Source: Hydrogenobacter thermophilus TK-6 (GTDB lineage Bacteria > Aquificota > Aquificia > Aquificales > Aquificaceae). From it: DNA of 64,000 nt. The position numbers and the translations under genes were made by a program. The stretch's first letter is position 1. Each line of letters begins with the position of its first letter. The notes under the pieces are model-generated. The model was given only the letters and a program-made list of their open reading frames with translations. It was not told the DNA's origin and searched no databases. Positions 17,127 to 25,116 of the stretch are shown here, piece after piece. The stretch covers positions 1,054,001-1,118,000 of the forward strand of contig NC_013799.1 of NCBI RefSeq assembly GCF_000010785.1, read 5' to 3'.

Positions 17127-17567
17127 TTACACTCCCGTTGAACCAAAGCCGTCAGAGCCTCTCCTAGTTGGAGATAAATCTTCTGTCTCGTGCAAATTCA
17201 CCTTCTGCACAGGGCATATTACCATCTGAGCTATTTTATCTCCTCGTCTTATAACAAATTCCTTTTCTCCTAAGTTTATAAGCAGGACCTTTATCTCTCC
17301 TCTGTAGTCCGCATCTATTGTCCCCGGTGAGTTAAGCAATGTGATACCGTAGTTTAGAGCCAAACCACTTCTTGGTCTTATCTGGGCTTCAAAGCCTTCT
17401 GGAAGCTCAATAGCGATACCTGTGGGAATGAGCCTCCTCTCCATAGGTTTTAAAGTTACGGGCTGCTCCACAGCAGCCAGAAGGTCTAATCCAGAAGAGC
17501 CCGGAGTAGCATAAGACGGAAGTGGTAGTCCCTTTCCATGGGGTAGTCTTTTTATCCTTATATTCAT
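17127..17567 (-). CDS. dut: Dut, deoxyuridine 5'-triphosphate nucleotidohydrolase
   Basis: All five trimeric dUTPase motifs are visible in the 146-residue protein: [45 protein letters not shown] and [12 protein letters not shown] at the C-terminus. It hydrolyses dUTP to dUMP, protecting DNA and feeding dTMP synthesis. It lies directly downstream of the tRNA-Thr gene on the same strand. Confidence 0.97.
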   Translation of the reverse strand: MNIRIKRLPHGKGLPLPSYATPGSSGLDLLAAVEQPVTLKPMERRLIPTGIAIELPEGFEAQIRPRSGLALNYGITLLNSPGTIDADYRGEIKVLLINLGEKEFVIRRGDKIAQMVICPVQKVNLHETEDLSPTRRGSDGFGSTGV

Positions 17568-17577
17568 AGCTCTACAG

Positions 17578-17649
17578 AGCCGGCGGTGGGACTTGAACCC
17601 ACGACCTAGGCATTACGAGTGCCTCGCTCTGCCGCTGAGCTACGCCGGC
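17578..17649 (-). tRNA. tRNA-Thr, anticodon CGT
   Basis: On the minus strand a canonical 72-nt cloverleaf forms. The acceptor stem is GCCGGCG/CGCCGGC with discriminator T, and the D arm is GCTC/GAGC. The anticodon stem AGGCA/TGCCT holds loop CTCGTAA (anticodon CGT), and the T arm is GTGGG-TTCAAGT-CCCAC. CCA is not encoded. The pnp reading frame runs into this gene and stops inside it (TAG at 17606-17608), so the first 44 nt of the tRNA are also translated as the PNPase tail. Confidence 0.97.
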
Positions 17650-19723
17650 TATCATCCAAGCCCATATTGGTGAGTTTTGCTCTCCCTTGCTCGTCCACCT
17701 CCAGCACCTTGACCTTTAGAGTATCCCCTACACTAAAGACAGCCCTCACATCCTTCACATAGCCCTCCATCTTACTAACATGCAAAAGACCTACCTTGCC
17801 GGGGAGGATCTCCACAAAGACACCGTAAGGCTCCACTCTTGTCACCTTCCCTTCGTATACCTTACCCACCTCCACATCCCTTATGAGATTCTCTATAATC
17901 TCTTTAGCGGCATCTATGGCTGATTTGGAGGGTGCGGTCAGAGAAACTTTTCCACCCTCCAGCACCCAAACAGTGGTGCCTGTCTTCTCCTTTATGTCCT
18001 TAACCGTTTTACCACCCGGACCTATTATCAGCATAGCTTTCTCCTCTGGTACTGTTATGATTTCTATCCTTGGTGCATAAGGTGAAAGCTCCTTCCTCGG
18101 CTCTGGTATTGCCTCGTACATCTTCTCCAGTATATAGAGCCTTCCCCTTTTTGCCTGCATAAGGGATTCTATCATAATCTCTTTCTTTAGTCCCTTTATC
18201 TTTATGTCCATCTGCACGCTGGTTATTCCGTCCTTTGTGCCTGCAACTTTAAAGTCCATATCTCCCAGCTGATCCTCGTCACCTAATATGTCAGAAAGTA
18301 TCACATATCTTTCTCCTTCCATTATGAGACCCATGGCTATGCCAGCCACATGCTTCTTTATGGGAACTCCTGCATCAAACAGAGCTAAAGAACCTGCGCA
18401 CACGGTAGCCATAGATGTAGAGCCGTTAGACTCCAGTATGTTGGATACGATCCTTATGATGTAAGGAAACTCTTCCTCTGGAGGAATCAGTGGTTCTATG
18501 GCTCTTTCTGCCAGCGCTCCATGACCTATTTCTCTCCTTCTGGGTGGTCCCCATGGTTTTGCCTCACCTGTAGAAAAGGGAGGGAAGTTGTAGTGGAGCA
18601 TGAATCTTTTGAAAACCTCCCCCTCGTATATGCTCTCTACCAGCTGCGCTTCGTGAGGAGAGCCGAGGGTAACGGTTGCAAAAGCTTGCGTCTGTCCTCT
18701 GGTGAATATGGCGCTACCGTGAGGTCTTTCAAAAGGCTTTATCTCTATGCTTATAGGCCTTATCTCTTCGGGTTTCCTGCCGTCTATTCTTACACCTTCG
18801 TTTAGCACCTTTTGTCTCATCAGCTTACTTATGAGCTTTTTGTAGTGATAACCCACCTTAAAGTGAAGCTCCTCTGGTATCTGATGCCTTTCTATAAACT
18901 CCCTCAAAATAGCGGATGTGTTTTCCTTCCTTTCCCGCTTGTCCTGTATCTCAAAGGTTTTAAGAATTCTTTCTGTGCAGAACTCTTCCATAAGATCCTT
19001 TATCTCTTGAGGAAGATGGATGCCTTCAAAGCTCATCTTTGGAACGCCTACTTTTTCCCTCAACTCTTCCTGAGCGGATATGAGCTCTTTTCCAGCCTCT
19101 AAGCCAAAGTATAGAGCGTTGGCAAAGACCTCCTCATCCACCTCCTTTGCACCACCCTCTACCATAATTATGCTGTCTTTACTTACAGCTAAGATGATTT
19201 CAAGGTCAGCCTTCTGTCTCTCTTCGTATGTGGGGTTTGCCACAAACTTCCCCTCAATCCTGCATACCCTGAGCCCCGCTATGGGACCTTCAAAGGGTAT
19301 CCTGGAAATGTGGAGAGCCGCAGATGCACCAGTTATGGCAAGCACATCAGGATCATACTTGTCATCTGCGGAGAGAGTAAGTGCCGTTATAACCACATCA
19401 TGAAAAAAGCCTTCAGGAAAGAGAGGTCTTATAGGTCTGTCTATAACTCTTGACACAAGCACTTCCCTGTCTGTAGGTTTGCCCTCCCGCTTTACAAAAC
19501 CCCCTGGTATCTTCCCCCAGGCTGACGATTGCTCTCTATAATCAACAGACAGAGGCATAAAGTCTATGTCCTGCAAAGGCTCCTCTGAGACTACCGCAGT
19601 AACCAAGACGGCAGTATCACCCTGTCTTACAACTACCGCACCGTCAGAAAGTTTGGCATAGTGCCCCGTTTCTATAATTATAGGGTCTTTATCCCCCAAA
19701 TTGGCTATCACCTTATGCATCAT
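17606..19723 (-). CDS. pnp: Pnp, polyribonucleotide nucleotidyltransferase
   Basis: The 705-residue protein contains two RNase PH domains (about 10-230 and 310-550, with the catalytic [16 protein letters not shown]), a KH domain ([12 protein letters not shown]) and an S1 domain ([20 protein letters not shown]). PNPase degrades RNA phosphorolytically in the 3'-5' direction. Its start overlaps the rpsO stop by 4 bases, the usual rpsO-pnp arrangement. After the S1 domain, the final 14 or so residues ([14 protein letters not shown]) are encoded by the tRNA-Thr gene. Processing of the tRNA 5' end would therefore remove the pnp stop codon from the message. Confidence 0.97.
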   Translation of the reverse strand: MMHKVIANLGDKDPIIIETGHYAKLSDGAVVVRQGDTAVLVTAVVSEEPLQDIDFMPLSVDYREQSSAWGKIPGGFVKREGKPTDREVLVSRVIDRPIRPLFPEGFFHDVVITALTLSADDKYDPDVLAITGASAALHISRIPFEGPIAGLRVCRIEGKFVANPTYEERQKADLEIILAVSKDSIIMVEGGAKEVDEEVFANALYFGLEAGKELISAQEELREKVGVPKMSFEGIHLPQEIKDLMEEFCTERILKTFEIQDKRERKENTSAILREFIERHQIPEELHFKVGYHYKKLISKLMRQKVLNEGVRIDGRKPEEIRPISIEIKPFERPHGSAIFTRGQTQAFATVTLGSPHEAQLVESIYEGEVFKRFMLHYNFPPFSTGEAKPWGPPRRREIGHGALAERAIEPLIPPEEEFPYIIRIVSNILESNGSTSMATVCAGSLALFDAGVPIKKHVAGIAMGLIMEGERYVILSDILGDEDQLGDMDFKVAGTKDGITSVQMDIKIKGLKKEIMIESLMQAKRGRLYILEKMYEAIPEPRKELSPYAPRIEIITVPEEKAMLIIGPGGKTVKDIKEKTGTTVWVLEGGKVSLTAPSKSAIDAAKEIIENLIRDVEVGKVYEGKVTRVEPYGVFVEILPGKVGLLHVSKMEGYVKDVRAVFSVGDTLKVKVLEVDEQGRAKLTNMGLDDSRRSSAAERGTRNA

Positions 19724-19992
19724 CTTACCTTAAGACCCAACCTTTGGACCACTTCCAAATACCTTTTATAATTGGTGTTTTTAAGGTACTCCAAGTGCCT
19801 TCTTCTTGCGTGTATCATAGCTATAAGACCTCTCCTTGAGTGAACATCCTTCTTGTTGTTTTTTAGATGCTCTGTAAGTCTGTTTATCCTTTCAGTAAGC
19901 ACCGCTATCTGTACTTCCGGAGAACCCGTATCCTTTTCGTGTCTTTGAAAGCTGCTTATTATCTCCTGCTTTCTCTCCTTTGGTAATGCCAT
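19720..19992 (-). CDS. rpsO: Ribosomal protein S15
   Basis: The 90-residue protein is a clear S15 ([43 protein letters not shown]). It binds 16S rRNA in the 30S platform. It leads the rpsO-pnp operon and has an AGGAGG ribosome site before its ATG. Confidence 0.98.
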   Translation of the reverse strand: MALPKERKQEIISSFQRHEKDTGSPEVQIAVLTERINRLTEHLKNNKKDVHSRRGLIAMIHARRRHLEYLKNTNYKRYLEVVQRLGLKVR

Positions 19993-20023
19993 CTCTATAC
20001 CTCCTAAGATATAATATTATACA

Positions 20024-20332
20024 TCAACCACCGCCATACTCGGACTGCTCAATCTCCATGATGAACTCCTCTATCATGGCTGTCAGCATGTTTATTATTT
20101 CTTTTGTATCTTTGTCAAGATAGTAATCAAAAAGCTCTATCTTCCTTTCGTGAAAACGCTCTTCATCTATGTAGTACTTCACTAATATGTATGGCACCTC
20201 TCTGTCGTGGTAGAATCCCTCTTCGTAAGGCAAAAGTAGGCGCACTTCAACATCTGGGTTTGTAGCATAGTTCTTCTCAAGGTAATCTTTTAGTTCCCCC
20301 AGCTTCTTTTCATAAATTTTCCAATCCTTCAT
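20024..20332 (-). CDS. Conserved-looking acidic protein of unknown function
   Basis: The 102-residue protein is rich in Glu, Asp and Tyr, probably alpha/beta without a membrane segment, and not recognised. Features include an amphipathic start (KDWKIYEKKLGELKDYLE) and a C-terminal helix ending YGGG. It lies 32 bases upstream of rpsO on the same strand and is divergent from the phosphatase-like gene, 18 bases away. Confidence 0.6.
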   Translation of the reverse strand: MKDWKIYEKKLGELKDYLEKNYATNPDVEVRLLLPYEEGFYHDREVPYILVKYYIDEERFHERKIELFDYYLDKDTKEIINMLTAMIEEFIMEIEQSEYGGG

Positions 20333-20350
20333 AGTTTAATATTTTACTCT

Positions 20351-20755
20351 ATGAGACTTTGTTTTATATCCACGGCAGGTGCCGTGAGGAGTGTTATGGC
20401 AGAAGCTATAGCAAAAAAAATGTCCAAAGACGCACTGCTTCTCATGGAGATCTTTTCCGCTGGCGTAGAGCCACTTGACGCCATTCCACAGCAGGTAATA
20501 GAGGTGCTCAAAGAGAAGGGCTACCTGGTAGAAACTGCAAAGCCAAGATCTCTGCAGGAGATCCCATACGAAGATGCAGACATAATAATAACACTCTCCG
20601 CTGAAGCAAGGGACAAAAGCCCATATATGTATTCACACAAAAGGAGAGAACATTGGGTTTTGGAGGATGTAAAGGATTTAAGCAATTTGCAAGCCCTTAG
20701 AAAGCTCAGGGATCAGATAGAAGAGAATATAAGTTCTCTGTTTAAAATAAGGTAA
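20351..20755 (+). CDS. Low-molecular-weight protein tyrosine phosphatase/ArsC-like protein lacking the catalytic cysteine
   Basis: The 134-residue protein has the LMW-PTP fold signature near its start, but the P-loop C-x5-R-S reads S-T-A-G-A-V-R-S (FISTAGAVRSVMAEA), so the nucleophilic Cys is Ser while the Arg and Ser are kept. The IFSAG and ADIIITLS segments fit the family. A phosphatase or arsenate reductase reaction is not expected without the cysteine; a phosphate-binding or regulatory role is inference. It is followed by a LysR gene. Confidence 0.75.
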   Translation: MRLCFISTAGAVRSVMAEAIAKKMSKDALLLMEIFSAGVEPLDAIPQQVIEVLKEKGYLVETAKPRSLQEIPYEDADIIITLSAEARDKSPYMYSHKRREHWVLEDVKDLSNLQALRKLRDQIEENISSLFKIR

Positions 20756-20802
20756 ACTTATACTTGTCATAAGGTGTTTTTATACATATAATTTAAAAGA
20801 GA

Positions 20803-21711
20803 ATGATAGACATCACTAAGCTAAAAACCTTTATAGCTGTTGCGGACCTTGGGAGTTTTTCAAAGGCATCAGAGATACTCTACATAACACAACCGGCAGT
20901 TACTCAACAGATAAAAGCCCTTGAGAAGATAGTAGGTGCAAAGCTCTTTCAGAGGCAGGGTGGGAAAATAGTGCTTACCAACGAAGGAAGGAGAATTTAC
21001 GATATAGCCAGATCCCTTTTGAGCGATTACGAAAACCTGATGGAGGAGATGGCAAAGATAAAGAAGGATTTTAAAGATACTCTCTTTGTTGGAATAAGCA
21101 CCACGCTAAGCGAATATAAAGTTCCCGAGCTTATAGCAGAGTTCCACTCTCAGATGCCTGGCGTATCCATCAGGGTGTTTGTGGAAAATTCCCAGCAGGT
21201 AGAGGAAAACTTACTGGCAGGCGTTCTCAATGTTGGCATAATAGAGAGGACGCCGTCAGAGAGATTTCATTCCATCAAATGGTTCATGGACGAGATACTA
21301 TATGTCACCCATCCCGAGCATCCCTTTGCCAGAGAAGGCGAGATAGAGCCTGAGAGACTCTACGATACTGATATTATCTTTAGGGAAGTCAGTTCTGGCA
21401 CCAGGAAGATCGTGAAAGAAGAGCTTGAGAGACTTGGCATAATTTTTGAAAAGCTCAATATAAAGGTGGAGATAAATTGTGGTAGGTCCATACTGAGTAT
21501 GATAAGAAGCGGTTATGGCTCTTCCTTCCTTTCAAGAGGTCTTTTGGAAAGAGACCTGCAAGAAGGTAGCGTAGTTCAGGTGAAGATAAAGGGCTTTAGT
21601 GCAAGAAGATGGTACTACATTATATATCCCGAGAATGCCAAACTTAGCTTTTTGGCAGGAAGGTTCATAAGGTTCTTACTCTCCAAGTCAGAGAAAGAGA
21701 TAGCCGTATGA
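20803..21711 (+). CDS. LysR-family transcriptional regulator
   Basis: The 302-residue protein has an N-terminal winged HTH (LKTFIAVADLGSFSKASEIL, TQPAVTQQIKALE, LFQRQGGKIVLTNEG) and a periplasmic-binding-like effector domain from about residue 90 (LFVGISTTLSEYKVPE). A TATAAT box lies about 10 nt upstream of the start. It overlaps the HAD gene by 4 bases (ATGA), so the two form a unit. The effector and target genes cannot be read; CbbR/CysB-like LysR proteins of autotrophs are one possibility. Confidence 0.9.
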   Translation: MIDITKLKTFIAVADLGSFSKASEILYITQPAVTQQIKALEKIVGAKLFQRQGGKIVLTNEGRRIYDIARSLLSDYENLMEEMAKIKKDFKDTLFVGISTTLSEYKVPELIAEFHSQMPGVSIRVFVENSQQVEENLLAGVLNVGIIERTPSERFHSIKWFMDEILYVTHPEHPFAREGEIEPERLYDTDIIFREVSSGTRKIVKEELERLGIIFEKLNIKVEINCGRSILSMIRSGYGSSFLSRGLLERDLQEGSVVQVKIKGFSARRWYYIIYPENAKLSFLAGRFIRFLLSKSEKEIAV

Positions 21712-22376
21712 AGGGTATGCTGTTTGATGTGGATGGCGTAATAGTGGATGTCAAAAACTCTTATCACTATGCCATAAAGCGCACCGCTGAGGAGTTTTTG
21801 GGTATTGAGATCCCCATAGAGGAGGTAAGGCGTATAAAGTTCTCAAGAGGCATAAACAACGACTGGCTTGTAACTCTTGAAGTTATAAAGGAATACGGTG
21901 GTAAGGCAGAGCTTCACCAAGTTGTTGAGAAGTTTAACCAAGCTTACAGGTTGTTAAGAGATAAAGAGGAGCTAATCCTTGATCGCGGATTTTTTAAAAA
22001 GATAAAAGCCTTAGGTTATCCACTTGGAATAATAACGGGAAGACCGCGGGAGGATATTGAGTACACCTTTGAAAGATTTGGACTTTTTGAATACTTTGAC
22101 TTTATACTTGACGACGACTACATTCCCGACCCTGAGCTGAAAAAACCTCACCCTTTCGCCCTTCACCTGTGTATTGAAAGCATGAACCTTTCTGGATGTG
22201 TGTATGTGGGTGATAGCAAAGCGGACTGGGAGATGGTAATGTATTATAAGAAGATGTATGAAAAGCCAGCTGAGTACATACACTTTGGTAAAAATGTGAA
22301 TATAGATGGCGTAAAAACTGCACATACTCCCAAGGAGCTTATCTTAGCTCTTCAAGAGGCTTTGATGCATCTGTAA
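21708..22376 (+). CDS. HAD-superfamily hydrolase (subfamily IA)
   Basis: The 222-residue protein has HAD motif I FDVDGVIVDV, motif II in LGIITGRPR, a Lys in the LKKPHPFAL region, and motif IV YVGDSKADWEM. It is a predicted phosphatase with an unknown substrate. It is coupled to the LysR gene, and its last 38 bases overlap the convergent Trm112-like gene. Confidence 0.85.
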   Translation: MKGMLFDVDGVIVDVKNSYHYAIKRTAEEFLGIEIPIEEVRRIKFSRGINNDWLVTLEVIKEYGGKAELHQVVEKFNQAYRLLRDKEELILDRGFFKKIKALGYPLGIITGRPREDIEYTFERFGLFEYFDFILDDDYIPDPELKKPHPFALHLCIESMNLSGCVYVGDSKADWEMVMYYKKMYEKPAEYIHFGKNVNIDGVKTAHTPKELILALQEALMHL

Positions 22377-22515
22377 GCAAGATGGGTATGCCATCCTCAA
22401 TGGGATAAAACACCTGGCAGTTTTCACATATAAGCACATCTCTCTCTCTGTTATAAAAGAGCTCCTTTTTACACTTGGGACAGGCGAGTATTTTTAAAAG
22501 CTCTTCATCTACCAT
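22339..22515 (-). CDS. Trm112-family small zinc-ribbon protein (YcaR-like)
   Basis: This 58-residue gene reads MVDEELLKILACPKC, then a second pair LICENC, then QVFYPIEDGIPILL. It is the classic Trm112/UPF0434 pattern: L-x-C-P-x-C, C-x-x-C and Y-P-I-x-D-G-I-P. In eukaryotes and archaea such proteins activate methyltransferases; the bacterial role is less clear. It overlaps the HAD gene by 38 bases tail to tail, and the upstream gene ends one base before its start. Confidence 0.92.
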   Translation of the reverse strand: MVDEELLKILACPKCKKELFYNRERDVLICENCQVFYPIEDGIPILLTDASKPLEELR

Positions 22516-22516
22516 C

Positions 22517-22933
22517 TTAATCTTCCTTCACATACTCCCAAAGCTCTTTCATTAAGCTCACAAACTCTCTGTAGTCATCTCCACTTAGCTTCTTTCTTAG
22601 CTCTTCCTCATCAAAAAGAAGCGTGCCATCCACGGGCGAGAAATCCATGTACTGAAGGTCCGAGATGCTAAGGTCAAATATACACATGTATTGCTGTGCT
22701 TCCTTTTTGAATTTTACAAACTCCTCCTCATACGGCTCTGACATCTTTGTAGTCCACATGTAGGAACCGCCAAAGGGATTTAGCCAATACTGTTCATTGC
22801 TCTCAAGACAGAAGACAGCTCTCTTTATGGAGATAATGTCGTCCATAAGTTCCCCATCAGGCATGCTCACCGCCCAGACTCTGTTTTTTAAGGGATTGAT
22901 AAGGAACTCAACCTGCATCTCCTCAAGAGCCAT
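22517..22933 (-). CDS. Hypothetical protein
   Basis: Not recognised. From the preferred ATG at 22933 (MALEEMQVEFL) the protein is 138 residues, acidic and soluble. A TATAAT box on the minus strand (22941-22946) lies 7 nt upstream of this ATG, which favours it over the start 14 codons earlier. It is separated by one base from the Trm112-like gene and probably cotranscribed with it. Confidence 0.65.
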   Translation of the reverse strand: MALEEMQVEFLINPLKNRVWAVSMPDGELMDDIISIKRAVFCLESNEQYWLNPFGGSYMWTTKMSEPYEEEFVKFKKEAQQYMCIFDLSISDLQYMDFSPVDGTLLFDEEELRKKLSGDDYREFVSLMKELWEYVKED

Positions 22934-22968
22934 AGGTTTTATTATATAGCAAAGTTTTTTGAATAAAC

Positions 22969-22997
22969 TTGACAAAACATACCCGTATGGTTATAAT
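22969..22997 (+). promoter_or_regulatory. Consensus sigma-70 promoter for an orphan RNA
   Basis: TTGACA (22969-22974), a 17-base spacer and TATAAT (22992-22997) are an exact match to the housekeeping consensus. It points rightwards into about 125 bases without a reading frame on that strand. It overlaps the upstream region of the divergent hypothetical gene. Confidence 0.85.
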
Positions 22998-23003
22998 TAA
23001 AAG

Positions 23004-23124
23004 CGCTGTGAAAGTATCTCCCGAGTCCTTATGGATAGGGAGTAGTAAGCAGGGAAGTTTAGTCCCTGCAGGGCGGATGGAAAAACAGGTTTGTTTGGCT
23101 ACAGACGCCTAAAACCTTGTTTTT
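23004..23124 (+). ncRNA. Candidate small noncoding RNA
   Basis: Transcription from the consensus promoter would start near 23004 and end at a terminator-like hairpin near 23124, giving about 120 nt with no plausible reading frame. Hairpins visible in order are CTCCC...GGGAG with an inner GTCC-TTAT-GGAT (23018-23042), GCAGGGA...TCCCTGC (about 23049-23069), and the terminator stem. It does not match SRP RNA, tmRNA or 6S RNA by eye. The next gene on either side is on the opposite strand, so it is not a leader. The identity is unknown. Confidence 0.65.
23081..23124. terminator. Rho-independent terminator, probably bidirectional
   Basis: AAAACAGGTTT pairs with AAACC-TTGTTTT around an inner GGC/GCC stem. 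A T run follows on the + strand and, by symmetry, on the minus strand. It would end the orphan RNA and also lies just behind the moaA stop codon. Confidence 0.7.
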
Positions 23125-23131
23125 CTATGCC

Positions 23132-24136
23132 TCACCCGCCCACCTTGAACATTTCTACCTTTCTCAATATTTCACCACGCCTTATCCTTTCAAGCCTCTC
23201 TTCCGAATACCTGTCCTTCCTTGATTGCCACACACCTCTTATAAACTCTTGTAATTTCTCGTCACTGGCACCGCTTCTGATGAGCCTTTTAATGTCATAG
23301 CCATCCGTTGCAAACAAACATGTGAGAAGCTTCCCGTCAGCTGTGAGCCTAAGTCTGTTACAATCACCACAGAAGGGTTGAGTGATGGATGATATAACAC
23401 CAAACTCAAGCCCATCATCCTTGTATCTGTATCTGTCTGCTACCTCACCTCTGTAGCTCTTCTCCACTGGCTCTATATCAAACTCTTTGGATATGATATT
23501 TACTATATCTTTTGCGGAAACTACTCTCTCCAAAGACCATCCGTTTATGTTGCCCACATCCATAAACTCAATAAACCTCACCACCACACCCATACTTTTA
23601 AAAAACTTAGCTATGTCCAGCACTTCACTGTCATTAAGCCCTCTCACAACACACACATTTACTTTGACAGGATGAAAACCAACATCAATAGCAGTCTCTA
23701 TTCCCTTGAGTATATCAGAAACCTTTACATCTTTACCAACTACCTTAGAAAACACCTCATCTTTTAGGGAATGGAAACTGACGGTTATCCTTTTGAGTCC
23801 TGCATCCTTTAGAAGCTTTGCCTTCTGAGAGAGTAAAAAGCCGTTAGTAGTCATGCTAATGTCATGCAGACCATCCACATGCGAAAGCAGGTGTATGAGA
23901 TTTTCAATGTGCTTTCTCACAAGAGGTTCGCCACCGGTTATTCTAACCTTCCTTACTCCCAGCTTCGTGCTGACCCTCACTATGCGCTCTATCTCCTCAA
24001 AGGTAAGTATCTCTGACCTTGAATAAAACTCGTAATCCTGATTTTCCGGCATGCAAAACTGACACCTGAAGTTGCACCTATCGGTTACCGACACCCTAAG
24101 GTCATGAAGCTCTCTTCCGTAGGTATCTTTTATCAT
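23132..24136 (-). CDS. moaA: MoaA, GTP 3',8-cyclase
   Basis: This radical SAM enzyme has [10 protein letters not shown] (N-terminal cluster, C-x3-C-x2-C), [11 protein letters not shown], and the C-terminal cluster cysteines in [10 protein letters not shown] and LLTCLF. It ends in Gly-Gly, which MoaA needs. It makes 3',8-cyclo-GTP for MoaC. The start at 24136 ([10 protein letters not shown]) is chosen because its ATG forms an ATGA overlap with the moaE stop; the earlier in-frame Met would lie deeper inside moaE. Length is 334 residues, as usual. Confidence 0.97.
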   Translation of the reverse strand: MIKDTYGRELHDLRVSVTDRCNFRCQFCMPENQDYEFYSRSEILTFEEIERIVRVSTKLGVRKVRITGGEPLVRKHIENLIHLLSHVDGLHDISMTTNGFLLSQKAKLLKDAGLKRITVSFHSLKDEVFSKVVGKDVKVSDILKGIETAIDVGFHPVKVNVCVVRGLNDSEVLDIAKFFKSMGVVVRFIEFMDVGNINGWSLERVVSAKDIVNIISKEFDIEPVEKSYRGEVADRYRYKDDGLEFGVISSITQPFCGDCNRLRLTADGKLLTCLFATDGYDIKRLIRSGASDEKLQEFIRGVWQSRKDRYSEERLERIRRGEILRKVEMFKVGG

Positions 24137-24555
24137 GCTCCAAGCACCCACTGTCCTCTGCCATCAGAAAAAACTTCCTTCTTCCATATGGGAGCTCTCT
24201 TTTTCACTTCATCCACCACATACCTACAGGCTCTGAAAGTCTCGTCCCTGTGCCCGCCAAATACGCACACGAGGAAGGAAGGCTCTCCAACCTTTACAAC
24301 CCCCAACCTGTGGTGAACAAAGATCTCCTTAACGGAGAAAAGCTTTATTGCTTCCTCTCTTATCTGCTGCATAACTTTAAGAGCCATCTCAGGAAAAGCC
24401 TCGTAGTGTAGCTCTCTCACATCACCATCTTCCGGAGCGGACCTGGCTATACCTAAAAATGTCAGACTTGCACCGCAATCATGCGGAGTCTGGTAATGAG
24501 CAAGTATCCTCTCTATGCCTATCCATTCTGCACCTATGTAAACTCTTGGTATCAT
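24133..24555 (-). CDS. moaE: MoaE, molybdopterin synthase catalytic subunit
   Basis: The 140-residue protein has [36 protein letters not shown] and [15 protein letters not shown], with the active-site lysines of MoaE. Together with MoaD it inserts sulfur into cPMP to form molybdopterin. moaD is not in the window. It is translationally coupled to moaA. Confidence 0.96.
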   Translation of the reverse strand: MIPRVYIGAEWIGIERILAHYQTPHDCGASLTFLGIARSAPEDGDVRELHYEAFPEMALKVMQQIREEAIKLFSVKEIFVHHRLGVVKVGEPSFLVCVFGGHRDETFRACRYVVDEVKKRAPIWKKEVFSDGRGQWVLGA

Positions 24556-24602
24556 GGTAGTATTTAAATATAATCCTGCTGAGGGAAGTATAATTTATCT
24601 TC

Positions 24603-24845
24603 ATGAGGGGGTTTGAGGAGTTATACAACGAACTCATAACTAAGGAGGAGCATAAGTTTCTCGGGTTTTTCAGGTCGGATGGGCTTCGCTTTCTGGAGGA
24701 GCTTTTGAGTGCCGACCTCGGTGTATCGGTAAGGGAGACAAAGGGAAGACAGCCCAGAAGCGCAAGACCTTTTATAGGCTGGTTTGAGGGAGAAGCTCTG
24801 AACCTGTGCTTCCTAACAAAAAAGAAAAAAATAATCGGAGCGTAG
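24603..24845 (+). CDS. Hypothetical protein (80 residues)
   Basis: Not recognised. It is a soluble protein starting MRGFEELYNELITKEE and ending with a basic KKKK stretch. A TATAAT box at 24589-24594 lies 8 nt before the ATG, the same layout as several real genes here. Divergent from moaE. Confidence 0.5.
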   Translation: MRGFEELYNELITKEEHKFLGFFRSDGLRFLEELLSADLGVSVRETKGRQPRSARPFIGWFEGEALNLCFLTKKKKIIGA

Positions 24846-24875
24846 ATAGAGGATGTCAACTTTTTAAAGAGGGAT

Positions 24876-24892
24876 CCCTCCAGAAAGGAGGG
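24876..24892. promoter_or_regulatory. Hairpin enclosing a Shine-Dalgarno sequence
   Basis: CCCTCC (24876-24881) pairs with GGAGGG (24887-24892) across an AGAAA loop. The 3' arm is the Shine-Dalgarno-like AGGAGGGG upstream of the small ORF at 24906, so the stem could sequester it. No T run follows, so a plain terminator is less likely. Confidence 0.4.
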
Positions 24893-24905
24893 GTAGAATT
24901 AAGAT

Positions 24906-25082
24906 ATGAGCGTGCTAAACCTTGTAAGAGAGATACTTGATAAAGTTTACCACTGGCACAGAGTTCCTGCAAGTGTAAAGGCAAAGGCTGTAATGAAAGC
25001 TTTATACACCTGTGCTCTGAGGTTAAAAGTTGACATGTTCTTATATTATAACACTTTTTCAACCGGTGGTAAGATTTTTTAA
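24906..25082 (+). CDS. Small ORF of unknown function (58 residues)
   Basis: The frame from ATG 24906 to TAA 25080-25082 encodes a helical basic peptide (LVREILDKVYHWHRVPAS, then KAKAVMKALYTC). It is preceded by AGGAGGGG, 14 bases upstream. It fills most of the gap before the VWA gene. No family is recognised; the frame could be fortuitous. Confidence 0.45.
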   Translation: MSVLNLVREILDKVYHWHRVPASVKAKAVMKALYTCALRLKVDMFLYYNTFSTGGKIF

Positions 25083-25116
25083 GCAGGTTCAGTGGATAAA
25101 GCCTATTATATAAAGA

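Noticed and set aside
23004-23124. 6S RNA, SRP RNA, tmRNA or a riboswitch as identity of the orphan RNA
   Set aside because: The ends do not pair as in 6S RNA, the SRP tetraloop core and tmRNA tag are absent, and no gene follows on the strand for a riboswitch to control.
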